From: Lachnoclostridium edouardi
GTDB lineage: Bacteria; Bacillota; Clostridia; Lachnospirales; Lachnospiraceae
Direction of reading: 5' to 3'
DNA: 64,000 nucleotides
NCBI RefSeq assembly: GCF_900240245.1
Contig: NZ_OESQ01000001.1
Location: 1,557,976 to 1,621,975, forward strand
A program made the translations under genes and the position numbers. The notes beneath the pieces are model-generated. The model was not told where the DNA came from, made no database searches, and saw only the letters and a program-made list of their open reading frames with translations. Of the stretch, positions 43,987 through 54,103 are shown one piece after another. Each line of letters starts with the position of its first letter. Within the stretch, counting starts at the first letter, position 1.

Positions 43987-45180
43987 TTAGTTTTGGGAAT
44001 ACGTCTTTAATAATTCTATTTTATCTAGTCTCTCCCAAGGCAGGTCTAAATCATTTCTTCCAAAGTGGCCGTAAGCTGCAGTCTGTTTGTAAATTGGACG
44101 GCGCAGATCCAGCATTTTAATAATTCCTGCAGGACGGAGATCAAAGTTTTCTCTGATAATTCCTACCAGCTTTTCATCCTCCAGCTTTCCTGTTCCAAAG
44201 GTATCCACCATAATAGAAGTAGGATGGGCTACTCCGATAGCATAGGACAGCTGAATCTCACATTTATCTGCCAGGCCTGCAGCTACTATATTTTTCGCCA
44301 CATAGCGGGCTGCATATGCTGCCGACCTGTCTACCTTTGTGCAGTCCTTTCCTGAGAATGCTCCGCCGCCGTGTCTTGCATAGCCGCCGTATGTATCTAC
44401 AATAATTTTTCTACCTGTCAGTCCGCTGTCTCCGTGAGGTCCTCCGATTACAAAACGTCCTGTAGGATTAATAAAGAATTTTGTGTCCTCATCCACCATC
44501 TCCTTAGGCAGAATTACGTCAAACACGTGACTTTTAATATCTTCATGTATCTGCTCCTGGGAAACCGCATCATCATGCTGTGTGGAAAGTACTACTGCCT
44601 CCAGGCGCTTTGGTTTTCCGTTCTCATCATACTCTACTGTTACCTGTGTCTTTCCGTCTGGACGTAAGTAAGGTAAAGTACCGTTTTTCCTGACTTCTGT
44701 AAGGCGGCGTGACAATTTATGGGCCAGAGAAATAGGATATGGCATATATTCCTCTGTTTCGTTTGTAGCATATCCGAACATCATGCCCTGATCTCCGGCT
44801 CCTATTGCGTCGATTTCTTCATCAGACATAGTATTTTCCTTTGCCTCCAGGGCTTTATCCACGCCCATGGCAATGTCTGTAGACTGCTCGTCAATGGCAG
44901 TTATTACTCCGCAGGTGTCGCAGTCAAATCCATATTTTGCCCGGTCATAGCCAATCTCTCTTACTGTCTCTCTCACCAGCTTCTGTATGTCCACATACGC
45001 ATTTGTGGTGATCTCGCCCATAACTAACACAAGTCCTGTTGTAACTGCAGTCTCGCAGGCCACACGGCTCATTGGGTCCTGCTCCATCAGCGCATCCAGA
45101 ATTGCATCGGAAATCTGATCGCACATTTTATCCGGATGTCCCTCTGTTACTGACTCAGATGTAAATAATAATTTTTCCAT
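43987..45180 (-). CDS. metK: S-adenosylmethionine synthetase
   Basis: MetK makes SAM from methionine and ATP. The 397-residue length is standard. The signatures [12 protein letters not shown] and [19 protein letters not shown] are intact, as is the N-terminal [22 protein letters not shown]. The ATG follows AAGGAGGAAACC. A SAM-I riboswitch with a terminator lies in its leader, so excess SAM should switch the gene off. Confidence 0.98.
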   Translation of the reverse strand: MEKLLFTSESVTEGHPDKMCDQISDAILDALMEQDPMSRVACETAVTTGLVLVMGEITTNAYVDIQKLVRETVREIGYDRAKYGFDCDTCGVITAIDEQSTDIAMGVDKALEAKENTMSDEEIDAIGAGDQGMMFGYATNETEEYMPYPISLAHKLSRRLTEVRKNGTLPYLRPDGKTQVTVEYDENGKPKRLEAVVLSTQHDDAVSQEQIHEDIKSHVFDVILPKEMVDEDTKFFINPTGRFVIGGPHGDSGLTGRKIIVDTYGGYARHGGGAFSGKDCTKVDRSAAYAARYVAKNIVAAGLADKCEIQLSYAIGVAHPTSIMVDTFGTGKLEDEKLVGIIRENFDLRPAGIIKMLDLRRPIYKQTAAYGHFGRNDLDLPWERLDKIELLKTYSQN

Positions 45181-45279
45181 GGTTTCCTCCTTGTGAAATA
45201 ATATAAAACGTGTGCGCTTTAGCGCAACCTGGCGGAGCTTTTTGTTTCATAGGACGCAGTTTCCTATGAAATAAAAAAT

Positions 45280-45303
45280 AAGTCCGTACAGCAATACGGA
45301 CTT
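45280..45303 (-). terminator. Riboswitch expression-platform terminator
   Basis: AAGTCCGTA-N6-TACGGACTT forms a 9-bp stem followed by TATTTTTTAT on the minus strand. It lies just after the SAM aptamer and 100 bp before metK, where it can stop transcription when SAM binds. Confidence 0.9.
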
Positions 45304-45325
45304 GATAGTATCGTAATCAACTCCT

Positions 45326-45440
45326 CTTATTGCTCGATTCGCGGCAAATCCGCTTCCTCGCTCAGGCTGGCACCTTCCGGTTCTTTGCCGGGGTTGCCGT
45401 GACTTCACAGATCCTTTGTATCTCCATCACTCTGAATAAG
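45326..45440 (-). ncRNA. SAM-I (S-box) riboswitch aptamer
   Basis: Read on the minus strand, the element has the S-box landmarks in order: CTTATTCAGAG, GATGGA, CTGTGAAGTCACGGCAACC, GGAAGGTGCCA, and the closing strand AATAAG pairing with CTTATT. The order and spacing match the SAM-I class. It controls metK, as is usual in Firmicutes. A further small hairpin (TTCATAGGA...TCCTATGAA, 45247-45270) lies between it and the gene. Confidence 0.95.
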
Positions 45441-45539
45441 GGATATATGTACTTCTTATTTTTTTATCTGCTTTTTTAGCAGGTTGCAGATGAATCTTAC
45501 TCTATCTGAAACCAAATGTCAAGAACTTCTTTTTTCAAT

Positions 45540-46832
45540 TTATCCTATTTTCAGGCGGAACTTTTTGGCATCCTTTTCAGAATCCACTTTTTCAATAACC
45601 GCCCCCAGACCCTGCAGCTTTTCCTCAAAGCATTCGTAGCCTCTTTGAATGTAACCGATTTCATCTACTACTGTATATCCTTCTGCCGCCAGACCAGCTA
45701 TTACAAGGGCGGCTCCGGCTCTTAAATCAGGCGCCTCTACCTGGGCTCCTGTAAAGCCTCTCACGCCGTCAATTACAGCCACATTGCCCTCCACCTTAAT
45801 ATTGGAGCCCATTCTGGCCAGCTCATCTACATACTTAAAACGATTTTCAAAAATACTTTCCGTCACCATACTGGTTCCCTCTGCCAAAGCCAGGGTAACT
45901 GCAATCTGTGGCTGCATATCTGTAGGGAATCCCGGATATGGAAGAGTTTTAATGTTAGTAGGTCTCTGCTTAGGCTTTCCCACTACACGGACAGCGTCGT
46001 CAAACTCAATTACCTCGCAGCCCACCTCCAACAGCTTTGCAGAAATTGCCTCCAGATGCTTTGGAATCACGTTTTTTATCATTACGTCCCCGCGGGTAAT
46101 AGCTGCGGCGCACATAAAGGTTCCCGCCTCTATCTGATCAGGAATCACAGAATACTCTGTGCCGTGAAGTCTCTCCACTCCCCGGATACGGATCACGTCA
46201 GTTCCCGCTCCCTTAATATTTGCTCCCATGCTGTTTAAAAAGTTAGCTACGTCTACTACATGAGGCTCTTTCGCCACATTTTCCAAAATAGTAGTCCCCT
46301 CCGCCAGAGCTGCAGCCATCATTACATTAATTGTAGCTCCTACAGATACAACATCTAAATAAATATGGCTGCCTACCAGATCAATGGCGTGAGCCACCAC
46401 TGCGCCACGCACCACGTCCACTTTAGCTCCCAAAGCCCGAAAGCCCTTTAAATGCTGGTCAATAGGACGGCTGCCAATATTGCAGCCGCCTGGAAGCGGT
46501 ACCTCCGCGCTTTTATATTTTCCCAGAAGGGCTCCGATAAAGTAATAGGACGCCCTGATTTTTCTTATAAATTCATCATCTACAGATACTTCTTTTATAT
46601 GGCTTGCATTGATCTTTACAGTATGTCTGTCAATGCGGTCAACATGTGCTCCGATCTCCTGGATGGCTTCCAGCATAACGTTAATGTCTCTTACGTCCGG
46701 AAGATTATCAATCACAACATTTTCATCTGTCATAATTGCCGCCGCCAGGATTCCTAAGGCAGCATTTTTAGCACCGCCGATGGTGACTTCACCTACCAGA
46801 GGATTGCCGCCTTTCATAATAAATTGTTCCAT
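45540..46832 (-). CDS. murA: UDP-N-acetylglucosamine 1-carboxyvinyltransferase
   Basis: MurA starts peptidoglycan precursor synthesis by adding enolpyruvate to UDP-GlcNAc. The ATG at 46832 follows GAGGTGTAAC and gives 430 residues. Lys22-Asn23 lie in [11 protein letters not shown] and the phosphoenolpyruvate/fosfomycin-reactive Cys is in [11 protein letters not shown]. The Asp-containing GFPTDMQPQ motif is intact. Firmicutes often carry two MurA paralogues; which one this is cannot be told. It lies downstream of a large extracytoplasmic protein gene, with a 121-bp gap. Confidence 0.96.
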   Translation of the reverse strand: MEQFIMKGGNPLVGEVTIGGAKNAALGILAAAIMTDENVVIDNLPDVRDINVMLEAIQEIGAHVDRIDRHTVKINASHIKEVSVDDEFIRKIRASYYFIGALLGKYKSAEVPLPGGCNIGSRPIDQHLKGFRALGAKVDVVRGAVVAHAIDLVGSHIYLDVVSVGATINVMMAAALAEGTTILENVAKEPHVVDVANFLNSMGANIKGAGTDVIRIRGVERLHGTEYSVIPDQIEAGTFMCAAAITRGDVMIKNVIPKHLEAISAKLLEVGCEVIEFDDAVRVVGKPKQRPTNIKTLPYPGFPTDMQPQIAVTLALAEGTSMVTESIFENRFKYVDELARMGSNIKVEGNVAVIDGVRGFTGAQVEAPDLRAGAALVIAGLAAEGYTVVDEIGYIQRGYECFEEKLQGLGAVIEKVDSEKDAKKFRLKIG

Positions 46833-46953
46833 GTTACACCTCAAAACCGGCTGCCTTTTATACAGCCTGGGAATATTTAAGATTTTATTAATTTTACATT
46901 TTGTAAATATGATTATAGCATAAGATTCACATTTGTAAAGCTTACAAGCCTAA

Positions 46954-49440
46954 TTAGTCCAGAAAGATTCCACAGACAAAGTCATTTTTATAACGGCCAA
47001 AATAGGCTTCCCCGTCTGCCAGGCCCAGTTTGTACGTGCTGCCGTCCCACGGCTGATATACAGTTACATTATACTGATCATACCCTGTAATCAGCACATA
47101 CTGGTCGCCGTCTGTATATGCTGCAACCGGGCAGCCCTTGCCTACAAAATACAGCATTTGATGAAGCGTACAGCCCTGGGCGTCAAAAATTAATATATCA
47201 TTTTCATACTCTTTATTGACCCCCTCCTCCAGCCGTCTGGTAAGGCGTCTGGCAGCATTTTCCGGGCTCCGAATATTGGCCGTGTTGTCTCTGTCTATTC
47301 TGTTCCATACAATCCTTTGCTTATGGTCTGTGACAAAGCCCATTTTATCAAAAGCCAGAGCCGTCATCTGGGAGAAACTGTCAGAAATTCCCAGCAGCCT
47401 GCCGTTGCCATAAGCATAAAATTCCATGCTTCTGCTGCCGTCCCCGGATTTTAATTCTAAAAGCCCGGCGGCATCGTGAATCAGCTTTTTAGGGCCGCTG
47501 ACCTGAACCTGTTTTGTCCTGCTGATTTCCCGGTCAGTCTGAACAAAATAAAGCTTCCGCCTTTCCTCTGAAGCGTACCATCCAATACTCTCCATCTCCC
47601 CCGAACCGATTTCCACATTGCACACAATAATATCGTCCCCATCCGTCTCATAGCCGGACTGGCCTGTTTTTACCAGCTTATTCAGATGAATTCTGCTTTC
47701 CTCCACCGTCACGTCTGCAATATAATATCCAGGCTTTTCATACTGAGTTTCCGGCTCCATATTATCATTTACAATTTCAATGGCATACATAGGCAGATCT
47801 ACTGTCCGGCCGTGAAGAATCCATGTATCCTCCTGTTTGGCCTTTCCATACATGAAATCATTTCCCACAAATCCCAAAACTCTCACTGCGTCCCCGGACT
47901 GCGCCTGCACTTCCTGCTTAATCCCGGTTTTTAAGTCCATAACGTGAATTATGGCGGCTTTATAAATATCCGTGCCTTCCTGCCATGCAAAGTGGCTGCC
48001 GTCTTCACTGATGGCATACCCTCCGCTGCACAGATTATCTGCCACCACCATATACTCATTACTGTTTAAGTCTATTCCGTATACGGCTCGGCCGTTCATA
48101 ATGTAAAATAAATCATTGTCGCCTAAATAAGACAGCTTGTTTACATTCATCTTGATTTCTTCAAAGGATGCCTGTACAGGAATAAAAAACCTTTCCTCAA
48201 TTGTATCCTCCTCTATACTATTGCTTCCCTTTGTAAAACGGTAATATGCCGCCCCCACATCTCCCTCATGGGTGCCTCTATTCATATATCCATATACCAG
48301 AAAATCCACATTTCCAGTATCTTCTACCTGAATAATCTTTATATCGTGATTTCCAAAGCTGCATTGAAGATCTGTTTCTGACTGGCCTCTAAAAGAAAAT
48401 ATTTTAACCGTCTTTTCTTCCTCCTGGTCAAAGCACCACAAATCCCTTCCTGTGACAAAGGCAATATAGCGGCCGTTATCGCTTTTTCTGGTGCTTAAAT
48501 TTTCATCTCCAGTAATCCCTAACATAATTCTTTTTCCGGAAAACAGCTCTTTACTTCCGGAAAATATTTGAGCCATATCTCTTGTGTAATCCATAAGGTA
48601 AAGCCTGGAGGCTCCCAGCTTCATAGTAAAATTTTCCCTCACCTGATACAGCTCTGTCTCCTTATCTGTCTCCCTCTGCACCATATAATCCAGCTGTACA
48701 TTTCCCATAATGCCGTCAATTTCTTTTAATGTTACCTGCACTTCCCCTGCGGGAGCTACGTTCAGATTATTCCAGGTAAGCTGGGAAAAGCTGGAACGGA
48801 TGGTCACATGTCCCAGGGAGCTGTTGTCCTCTGTGCTGCTGGTTTCCAGATAGGTAACAAGCTCTGTGGCCTGATTATAGTCAAATGTTTTATTTGAAAA
48901 ATTCACGGCAAAATCCACCATCTGCTTTGCCGCAGTCTCATCTGTCCACAAAATTCTTGTGTAATAATATAAATCTGTTCCCTTCTGGTCTGTTAATATT
49001 AGGCAAAGAATGTATTCTGTGTCCTTTTCCAAAAGGTTCTGAATGGGAAGCTTTGCCTGAATTCTTCCATTTGACGTTTCCCATGAATCCAGGGTTGTCC
49101 GCTCCACCAAATGATCCCAGTCTAAACTGCGCACCTCGTAGCGGATACCTGTAATTCCGGAAATATTTTCTCTGACTCCCACAGTCAGCCGTCTGTCCTC
49201 CGGCAGGATTGTCAGGCTGTCTCTGGCTACTTTTTCTTCCATATTTTGCTTGTAGCCGTGCATCAGGTTTATTTCACGGTCTAATGACTGGACATATGCC
49301 AAAGGAATCTGGGGCGATTCCATAGTTGAAAAAACCTGGTTTGTATTTTCCTCTCCCTTTTGGTACCACACAAAATAAATGACTACTGCCGCTATAAATA
49401 TTCCTAACAGCACCAATGCCTTTTTCCATATTTGCTTCAT
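46954..49440 (-). CDS. Large extracytoplasmic protein with propeller-like repeats and C39-like end
   Basis: This 828-residue protein has one N-terminal membrane anchor (about 8-25) and the rest outside the cell. The middle (about 330-680) has repeated WD/propeller-like strands such as YIAFVTGRDLWCFDQ, FLVYGYMNRGT and HFAWQEGTDIYKA. The last about 75 residues (ILIFDAQGCTLHQMLYFVGKGCPVAAYTDGDQYVLITGYD) look like a peptidase C39-type fold, but the place of the usual catalytic His is taken by Gln (GDQYVLITGY). I do not recognise a named family. It may be a non-enzymatic binding protein of the cell envelope; the murA neighbour gives only weak support. Confidence 0.7.
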   Translation of the reverse strand: MKQIWKKALVLLGIFIAAVVIYFVWYQKGEENTNQVFSTMESPQIPLAYVQSLDREINLMHGYKQNMEEKVARDSLTILPEDRRLTVGVRENISGITGIRYEVRSLDWDHLVERTTLDSWETSNGRIQAKLPIQNLLEKDTEYILCLILTDQKGTDLYYYTRILWTDETAAKQMVDFAVNFSNKTFDYNQATELVTYLETSSTEDNSSLGHVTIRSSFSQLTWNNLNVAPAGEVQVTLKEIDGIMGNVQLDYMVQRETDKETELYQVRENFTMKLGASRLYLMDYTRDMAQIFSGSKELFSGKRIMLGITGDENLSTRKSDNGRYIAFVTGRDLWCFDQEEEKTVKIFSFRGQSETDLQCSFGNHDIKIIQVEDTGNVDFLVYGYMNRGTHEGDVGAAYYRFTKGSNSIEEDTIEERFFIPVQASFEEIKMNVNKLSYLGDNDLFYIMNGRAVYGIDLNSNEYMVVADNLCSGGYAISEDGSHFAWQEGTDIYKAAIIHVMDLKTGIKQEVQAQSGDAVRVLGFVGNDFMYGKAKQEDTWILHGRTVDLPMYAIEIVNDNMEPETQYEKPGYYIADVTVEESRIHLNKLVKTGQSGYETDGDDIIVCNVEIGSGEMESIGWYASEERRKLYFVQTDREISRTKQVQVSGPKKLIHDAAGLLELKSGDGSRSMEFYAYGNGRLLGISDSFSQMTALAFDKMGFVTDHKQRIVWNRIDRDNTANIRSPENAARRLTRRLEEGVNKEYENDILIFDAQGCTLHQMLYFVGKGCPVAAYTDGDQYVLITGYDQYNVTVYQPWDGSTYKLGLADGEAYFGRYKNDFVCGIFLD

Positions 49441-49537
49441 ATATCAACCTCAATCCTGTTTTGCACTGTTTCTAAACAAAACAGGCAGCTTCCCGCCTCC
49501 TTCTGGCCGTCTGCTGCCTGTAAAAATCTGGTGATTT

Positions 49538-51166
49538 TTAATCGTCTTTTTCAGCGATCTCAAATACCTGTCTCTTTCTGGCCATTTCATCGCTTTCCAG
49601 ATATTCATCATAGGTTGTAATTTTGTCGATCAGCTTTCCGTTGACAATCTCCATAATTCTGTTGGCTGTTGTCTGCACAATCTGGTGGTCTCTGGATGAG
49701 AAAATCAGCACGCCTGAAAATTTCATCAGACCATTATTTAAGGCTGTAATAGCCTCCATATCCAAATGGTCTGTAGGTTCGTCCAGCATAAGCACATTAG
49801 CGCCGGAAATCATCAGCTTAGACAGCATACAGCGAACCTTCTCCCCTCCTGAGAGAACTTTCACCTTCTTTACCCCGTCCTCGCCTGCAAACAGCATTCT
49901 TCCAAGGAATCCCCTGACATAAGTCGCATCCTTTTCCTCAGAATACTGTGTCAGCCACTCTACAATAGTGTCCTCATTGTCAAACTCCTGGCTGTTGTCC
50001 TTAGGGAAATAAGACTGAGATGTGGTCAGCCCCCACTTATACGTTCCCTCGTCAGGCTCCATCTCTCCTGCCAGAATCTTAAACAAAATAGTTTTGGCAT
50101 GTTCATTAGGGCCTACTAAAGCCACCTTGTCCTCTCTTCCAAGTATAAAGGAAATGTCGTCCAAAACCTTTACTCCGTCAATGGTTTTAGACAGATGCTC
50201 TACTGTGAGAACCTCATTTCCAATCTCCCTGAAGGGGCGGAAATCTATATATGGATATTTTCTGCTGGAAGGTCTGATTTCATCCAGCTCAATTTTCTCT
50301 AAAGCTCTCTTTCTGGATGTAGCCTGTTTAGACTTAGAGGCATTGGCAGAGAATCTTTGAATAAATTCCTGAAGCTCCTTAATCTTTTCCTCTTTCTTTC
50401 TGTTGGCCTCCTTCATCTGACGGATCATCAGCTGGCTGGACTCATACCAGAAATCATAGTTGCCTGCATACAGCTGAATCTTGCTGTAATCAATATCTGC
50501 AATCTGAGTGCACACTTTATTTAAAAAGTAACGGTCATGGGATACTACGATTACTGTATTATCAAAATTAATTAAAAATTCTTCCAGCCATGAAATAGCG
50601 TCCAAATCCAAGTGGTTTGTAGGCTCGTCCAAAAGCAGGATGTCAGGATTTCCAAATAAAGCCTGAGCTAACAAAACCTTTACCTTCTGAGCTCCTGTAA
50701 GCTCCTTTAACAGGCAGTAGTGGAATTCTGTGTCAATACCCAGACCATTTAACAGGTTTGCAGCGTCTGACTCCGCCTCCCAGCCGTTCATAGATGCAAA
50801 TTCACCTTCCAGCTCCGCCGCCTTGATTCCATCCTCGTCAGTAAAATCTTCCTTCATATAGATGGCGTCTTTTTCTTTCATAATCTGATACAGTCTGGCG
50901 TTGCCCATAATAACTGTATCCAGAACCTGAAATTCATCATACTTAAAGTGGTCCTGCTGCAGAAAAGACAGACGCTCCCCTGGGCTGATAATTACTTCTC
51001 CGCTTGTAGGCTCCAGCTGGCCTGATAATATTCTAAGAAATGTAGATTTTCCAGCGCCGTTGGCGCCGATTACTCCATAACAGTTTCCCTCTGTAAATTT
51101 AATATTCACATCCTCAAAAAGCGCTTTTTTTCCAACGCGTAATGTAATATTGCTTGTACTAATCAT
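49538..51166 (-). CDS. ABC-F family ATPase (YbiT-like)
   Basis: This 542-residue protein has two ABC domains and no membrane segment, as in ribosome-associated ABC-F proteins. The first has Walker A GANGAGKST, signature LTGAQ and Walker B ILLLDEPTNHLD. The second has GPNEHAKTI instead of a standard P-loop, with signature LSGGEK and MLDEPTDHLD. The linker between them is charged (RQMKEANRKKEEKIKELQEF). The unusual second P-loop suggests weak hydrolysis at that site. ABC-F proteins tune translation or protect ribosomes from drugs; this subgroup is not tied to resistance. Confidence 0.9.
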   Translation of the reverse strand: MISTSNITLRVGKKALFEDVNIKFTEGNCYGVIGANGAGKSTFLRILSGQLEPTSGEVIISPGERLSFLQQDHFKYDEFQVLDTVIMGNARLYQIMKEKDAIYMKEDFTDEDGIKAAELEGEFASMNGWEAESDAANLLNGLGIDTEFHYCLLKELTGAQKVKVLLAQALFGNPDILLLDEPTNHLDLDAISWLEEFLINFDNTVIVVSHDRYFLNKVCTQIADIDYSKIQLYAGNYDFWYESSQLMIRQMKEANRKKEEKIKELQEFIQRFSANASKSKQATSRKRALEKIELDEIRPSSRKYPYIDFRPFREIGNEVLTVEHLSKTIDGVKVLDDISFILGREDKVALVGPNEHAKTILFKILAGEMEPDEGTYKWGLTTSQSYFPKDNSQEFDNEDTIVEWLTQYSEEKDATYVRGFLGRMLFAGEDGVKKVKVLSGGEKVRCMLSKLMISGANVLMLDEPTDHLDMEAITALNNGLMKFSGVLIFSSRDHQIVQTTANRIMEIVNGKLIDKITTYDEYLESDEMARKRQVFEIAEKDD

Positions 51167-51329
51167 AACTAATACCTTTCTTTAGGTTGATTTCTTTCCA
51201 TTTGGTTTCATCATAACATTATAAAGCTTGTTATGTCCAGCCCTTTTTCACTAAAAAGTGTGGGCTGCAGCGTGCATCTATAGGGGAGCGTTTTTGTCAT
51301 ATTAGGAAAGAACTTTCCTACATAACAAA

Positions 51330-51360
51330 AAGACAGCCCTTCTTTTCAGAAAGCTGTCTT
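51330..51360 (-). terminator. Terminator of the tRNA transcript
   Basis: AAGACAGC (51330-51337) and GCTGTCTT (51353-51360) form an 8-bp stem followed on the minus strand by TTTTTG, 13 bp after tRNA-Leu. Confidence 0.82.
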
Positions 51361-51372
51361 CCCCTTTAATTA

Positions 51373-51459
51373 TGCCGGCGACCGGAATCGAACCGGTACG
51401 GGAGTATAAGTCCCGCAGGATTTTAAGTCCTGTGCGTCTGCCAGTTCCGCCACGCCGGC
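51373..51459 (-). tRNA. tRNA-Leu (anticodon TAA)
   Basis: On the minus strand the 87-base gene starts GCCGGCG and closes with CGCCGGC plus discriminator A. The anticodon stem CAGGA/TCCTG encloses loop CTTAAAA, giving TAA. A long variable arm and a T loop GGTTCGATTCC support a class II leucine tRNA. The CCA end is not encoded. Confidence 0.95.
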
Positions 51460-51487
51460 TTTTTTTGTATATACAGGATATACAAAA

Positions 51488-51569
51488 TGGATGGAGGTGG
51501 ATTCGAACCACCGAAAGCGTTGCTAACAGATTTACAGTCTGCCCCCTTTGGCCACTCGGGAACCCATCC
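51488..51569 (-). tRNA. tRNA-Tyr (anticodon GTA)
   Basis: The 82-base gene on the minus strand starts GGATGGG and ends CCATCC plus A. The anticodon loop CTGTAAA gives GTA, and a long variable arm fits bacterial tRNA-Tyr. It is transcribed with tRNA-Leu, 28 bp downstream. Confidence 0.95.
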
Positions 51570-51677
51570 ATACTGGCTTTAATAAATAAGCAAGAGTTAG
51601 TTTATCATAGCCATTGTAAAAAATCAAGGTTTTTTCTGCAATTTTCACCATTATTTTTGCAGATGTCCCCAGGCACT

Positions 51678-53786
51678 TTACGCCTCAAGGACTTCCTTCT
51701 CTTCAGTCGTCTCTTCTGCCCGCTTTTCTCCCAGGCGGCAGGTGAGCAAAATTGTGCTGTGACCTTCCAACTCCAAATCCAGATAACCATTTTTAGAATA
51801 AAACTTAATTTCTCCGGCATTATATCCGTATTGGCTGGTAAGCATCCGTCTGGTCATAATATGGCTGTCCCAAATTCCCAGCTGCCATACAGGAACCTGC
51901 ACATCCTGAAAGTCCTTATTATTATTCACTACTATCACGCAGCACTCGTCTTCCCTCATCCTCCCGTAAGCAATCAGGTTAGCTCCTGCCAGCAAAGGCT
52001 TTACTGAGCCAAGACGCAGGGATTTTTCTGCTTTGTGAAGATGAATCATATAGCTGTAAAATTCAATCAGCTCCACATCCTCCTGTCCCCAGGGATATGT
52101 GCGCCTGTTATCCGGATCAGTCCACCCGCAGACGCCGGTCTCATCTCCATAATACACTGTAGGAGCTCCCGGCCATGTCATCTGCATCACAACTCCAGCC
52201 CGGAATATGCCGTAATTAATGCCCTGGGAGGCCTTTTCTGAGCCTGCAGTGGCAACTCTTCCTACAATTTTATTTGTCCTGGTAAGGAAACGGGAATGGT
52301 CGTGGTTAGACAGCTCATTCATGGAAGTAATAATAGAGGAATACTGCATCCAGCTCATATGGTAAGCCATAGAACTGAAAAAATGCTCCCCATTTCCGTC
52401 CAGATAGGCATTATACTCGTCGCTGTGTTTTTCCATACCTGTTAAAAACCAGGAAACCGGCTCCATAAAAGCGTCGTAATTCATAATGGTATCCCACTGG
52501 TCTCCTTCCAGCCAGCTGCTGGGATCTCCATAATGCTCAGCCAAAATAAGGGCATTGGGATTGGCTTCTTTTACTGCCTTCCTGAAATCTCTCCAGAATT
52601 TGTGATTAAACTTGCTGCTGTGGCCTAAATCTGCAGCCACGTCTAAACGCCATCCGTCTACATTATAAGGAGGGGACACCCACTTCTTAGCAATATTAAG
52701 CACATAGCTGTACAGCTTTGCCGATTCCTCATAATTTAGCTTTGGCAGAGTATCATGCCCCCACCAGCCGTCATAATTCTTGTTGTAGGGCCAGTCCTCC
52801 TTAAAAAATTTAAAAAAGGAACGGTACGGGCTGTCTTCTGAAATATAAGCTCCCTTTTCATATTTCCCTGACTGCTCATAAATCTGCTCCCTGTCCAGCC
52901 ACTTGTTAAATGAGCCGCAGTGGTTAAAAACGCCGTCAATAATCACCTTCATGCCCCGGCGGTGTATTTCTGACACTAATCTGGCAAAAAAAGCGTTGCT
53001 GGCCTCCAGATTTTTCTTGTCCGTACTTCTTATCATATATCTGGTGGCGTTTGTATTATCATGGTCCCCATCCCCAAGGCGGCGCCCTCCGTCTTTTACT
53101 ATAACTCCTAAATGGGGGTCAATATAATCGTAATCCTGGCAGTCATATTTATGGTTGGAGGGGGACACAAATATAGGATTAAAATAAATCACCTCCACGC
53201 CTAAGTACTGAATATAATCCAGCTTGTCCCAAACTCCCTGAAGGTCTCCTCCGTAAAATCTGTCTACGTCCATGGCGGCAGGATACTCGTTCCAGTCAGA
53301 TACTCTGGATACCGGCCTGCCAATATAAATATACTCCCCTGTATCTACGTCATTGAAACAGTCCCCTCTGGAAAATCTGTCCACAAAGATCTGGTACATG
53401 ACCGCCCCTTTTGCCCATTCAGGCGTGTGAAATCCAGGAGTAATGCGAAAGCTGAATAAATCCTCCAGCCGGTCTTTTTCTACCACTCCCAGCTTATTAT
53501 AATAACAGACCTCTTCTCCCTTTATCACAGTAAAAAAAAGCAGTATCAGATCAGTCTCAACCGTGATATTGCACTGGTAATAATCAAATAACTCATCTGA
53601 TTCTACTTTTATCATTGAATAATCATTGATTCCTGTATTACAAACCACCTGGTCTACATTATCCTTTTCCGTTCTGAAACGCAAGGTCACCAGCTGACCC
53701 GGATCAGGCTCAGCCGGAATACGGTAATCTGAAGTTTCATCTGCAAATAATGCGTCTCTGTTTATCCCCGGAACTATTTCTGCCAT
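51678..53786 (-). CDS. GH13 alpha-glucan hydrolase (neopullulanase/cyclomaltodextrinase type)
   Basis: This 702-residue cytosolic enzyme has no signal peptide. An N-terminal beta domain of about 125 residues precedes the TIM barrel. The catalytic residues stand in DGWRLDVAADL (nucleophile Asp), LILAEHYGD (acid/base Glu) and LSNHDHSRF (stabilising Asp). The DVDRFYGGDLQGVWDKLDYIQYLGVEVIYFNPIF segment is typical of the neopullulanase group. It would hydrolyse imported maltodextrins, cyclodextrins or pullulan fragments. The ATG has a weak ribosome site. The gene stands alone. Confidence 0.9.
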   Translation of the reverse strand: MAEIVPGINRDALFADETSDYRIPAEPDPGQLVTLRFRTEKDNVDQVVCNTGINDYSMIKVESDELFDYYQCNITVETDLILLFFTVIKGEEVCYYNKLGVVEKDRLEDLFSFRITPGFHTPEWAKGAVMYQIFVDRFSRGDCFNDVDTGEYIYIGRPVSRVSDWNEYPAAMDVDRFYGGDLQGVWDKLDYIQYLGVEVIYFNPIFVSPSNHKYDCQDYDYIDPHLGVIVKDGGRRLGDGDHDNTNATRYMIRSTDKKNLEASNAFFARLVSEIHRRGMKVIIDGVFNHCGSFNKWLDREQIYEQSGKYEKGAYISEDSPYRSFFKFFKEDWPYNKNYDGWWGHDTLPKLNYEESAKLYSYVLNIAKKWVSPPYNVDGWRLDVAADLGHSSKFNHKFWRDFRKAVKEANPNALILAEHYGDPSSWLEGDQWDTIMNYDAFMEPVSWFLTGMEKHSDEYNAYLDGNGEHFFSSMAYHMSWMQYSSIITSMNELSNHDHSRFLTRTNKIVGRVATAGSEKASQGINYGIFRAGVVMQMTWPGAPTVYYGDETGVCGWTDPDNRRTYPWGQEDVELIEFYSYMIHLHKAEKSLRLGSVKPLLAGANLIAYGRMREDECCVIVVNNNKDFQDVQVPVWQLGIWDSHIMTRRMLTSQYGYNAGEIKFYSKNGYLDLELEGHSTILLTCRLGEKRAEETTEEKEVLEA

Positions 53787-54103
53787 AATTTATTCCTCTT
53801 CACCTATTTTCTCTCTCTTCCTATATTTTATATGATTCACAATAAATATACAACCTAAACTTTTCTTTTGCTATTTTCCAACAGCAAAAGAGCCAGCGGG
53901 GTAGCTGGCTCTTTTAGGAGAAGGTATTTCGTTTCTTATGGGGTGTAGCAAAAACTATATAATGTATTGGGGGGGGTTTACGTTAATTATAGTATCATAT
54001 ACGAGAAAATAAGTGTGCACAAACTTCATTTTTTTTCAAAAAAATTTTTATGCATTTCTCCGATACATTTTTCACAATACCCAAAAATTCATAGAAAAAT
54101 TAT
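53787..54103. terminator. Gap with terminator, C8 tract and candidate amylase promoter
   Basis: AAAAGAGCCAGC-N6-GCTGGCTCTTTT (53886-53915) is a strong bidirectional terminator, best assigned to the end of the ftsH operon. Upstream of it, on the minus strand, lies TATAAT near 53985, followed within 10 bases by a run of eight C (plus strand G run at 53969-53976). If that is the amylase promoter, both the C8 tract and the terminator are in the amylase leader. Confidence 0.6.
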
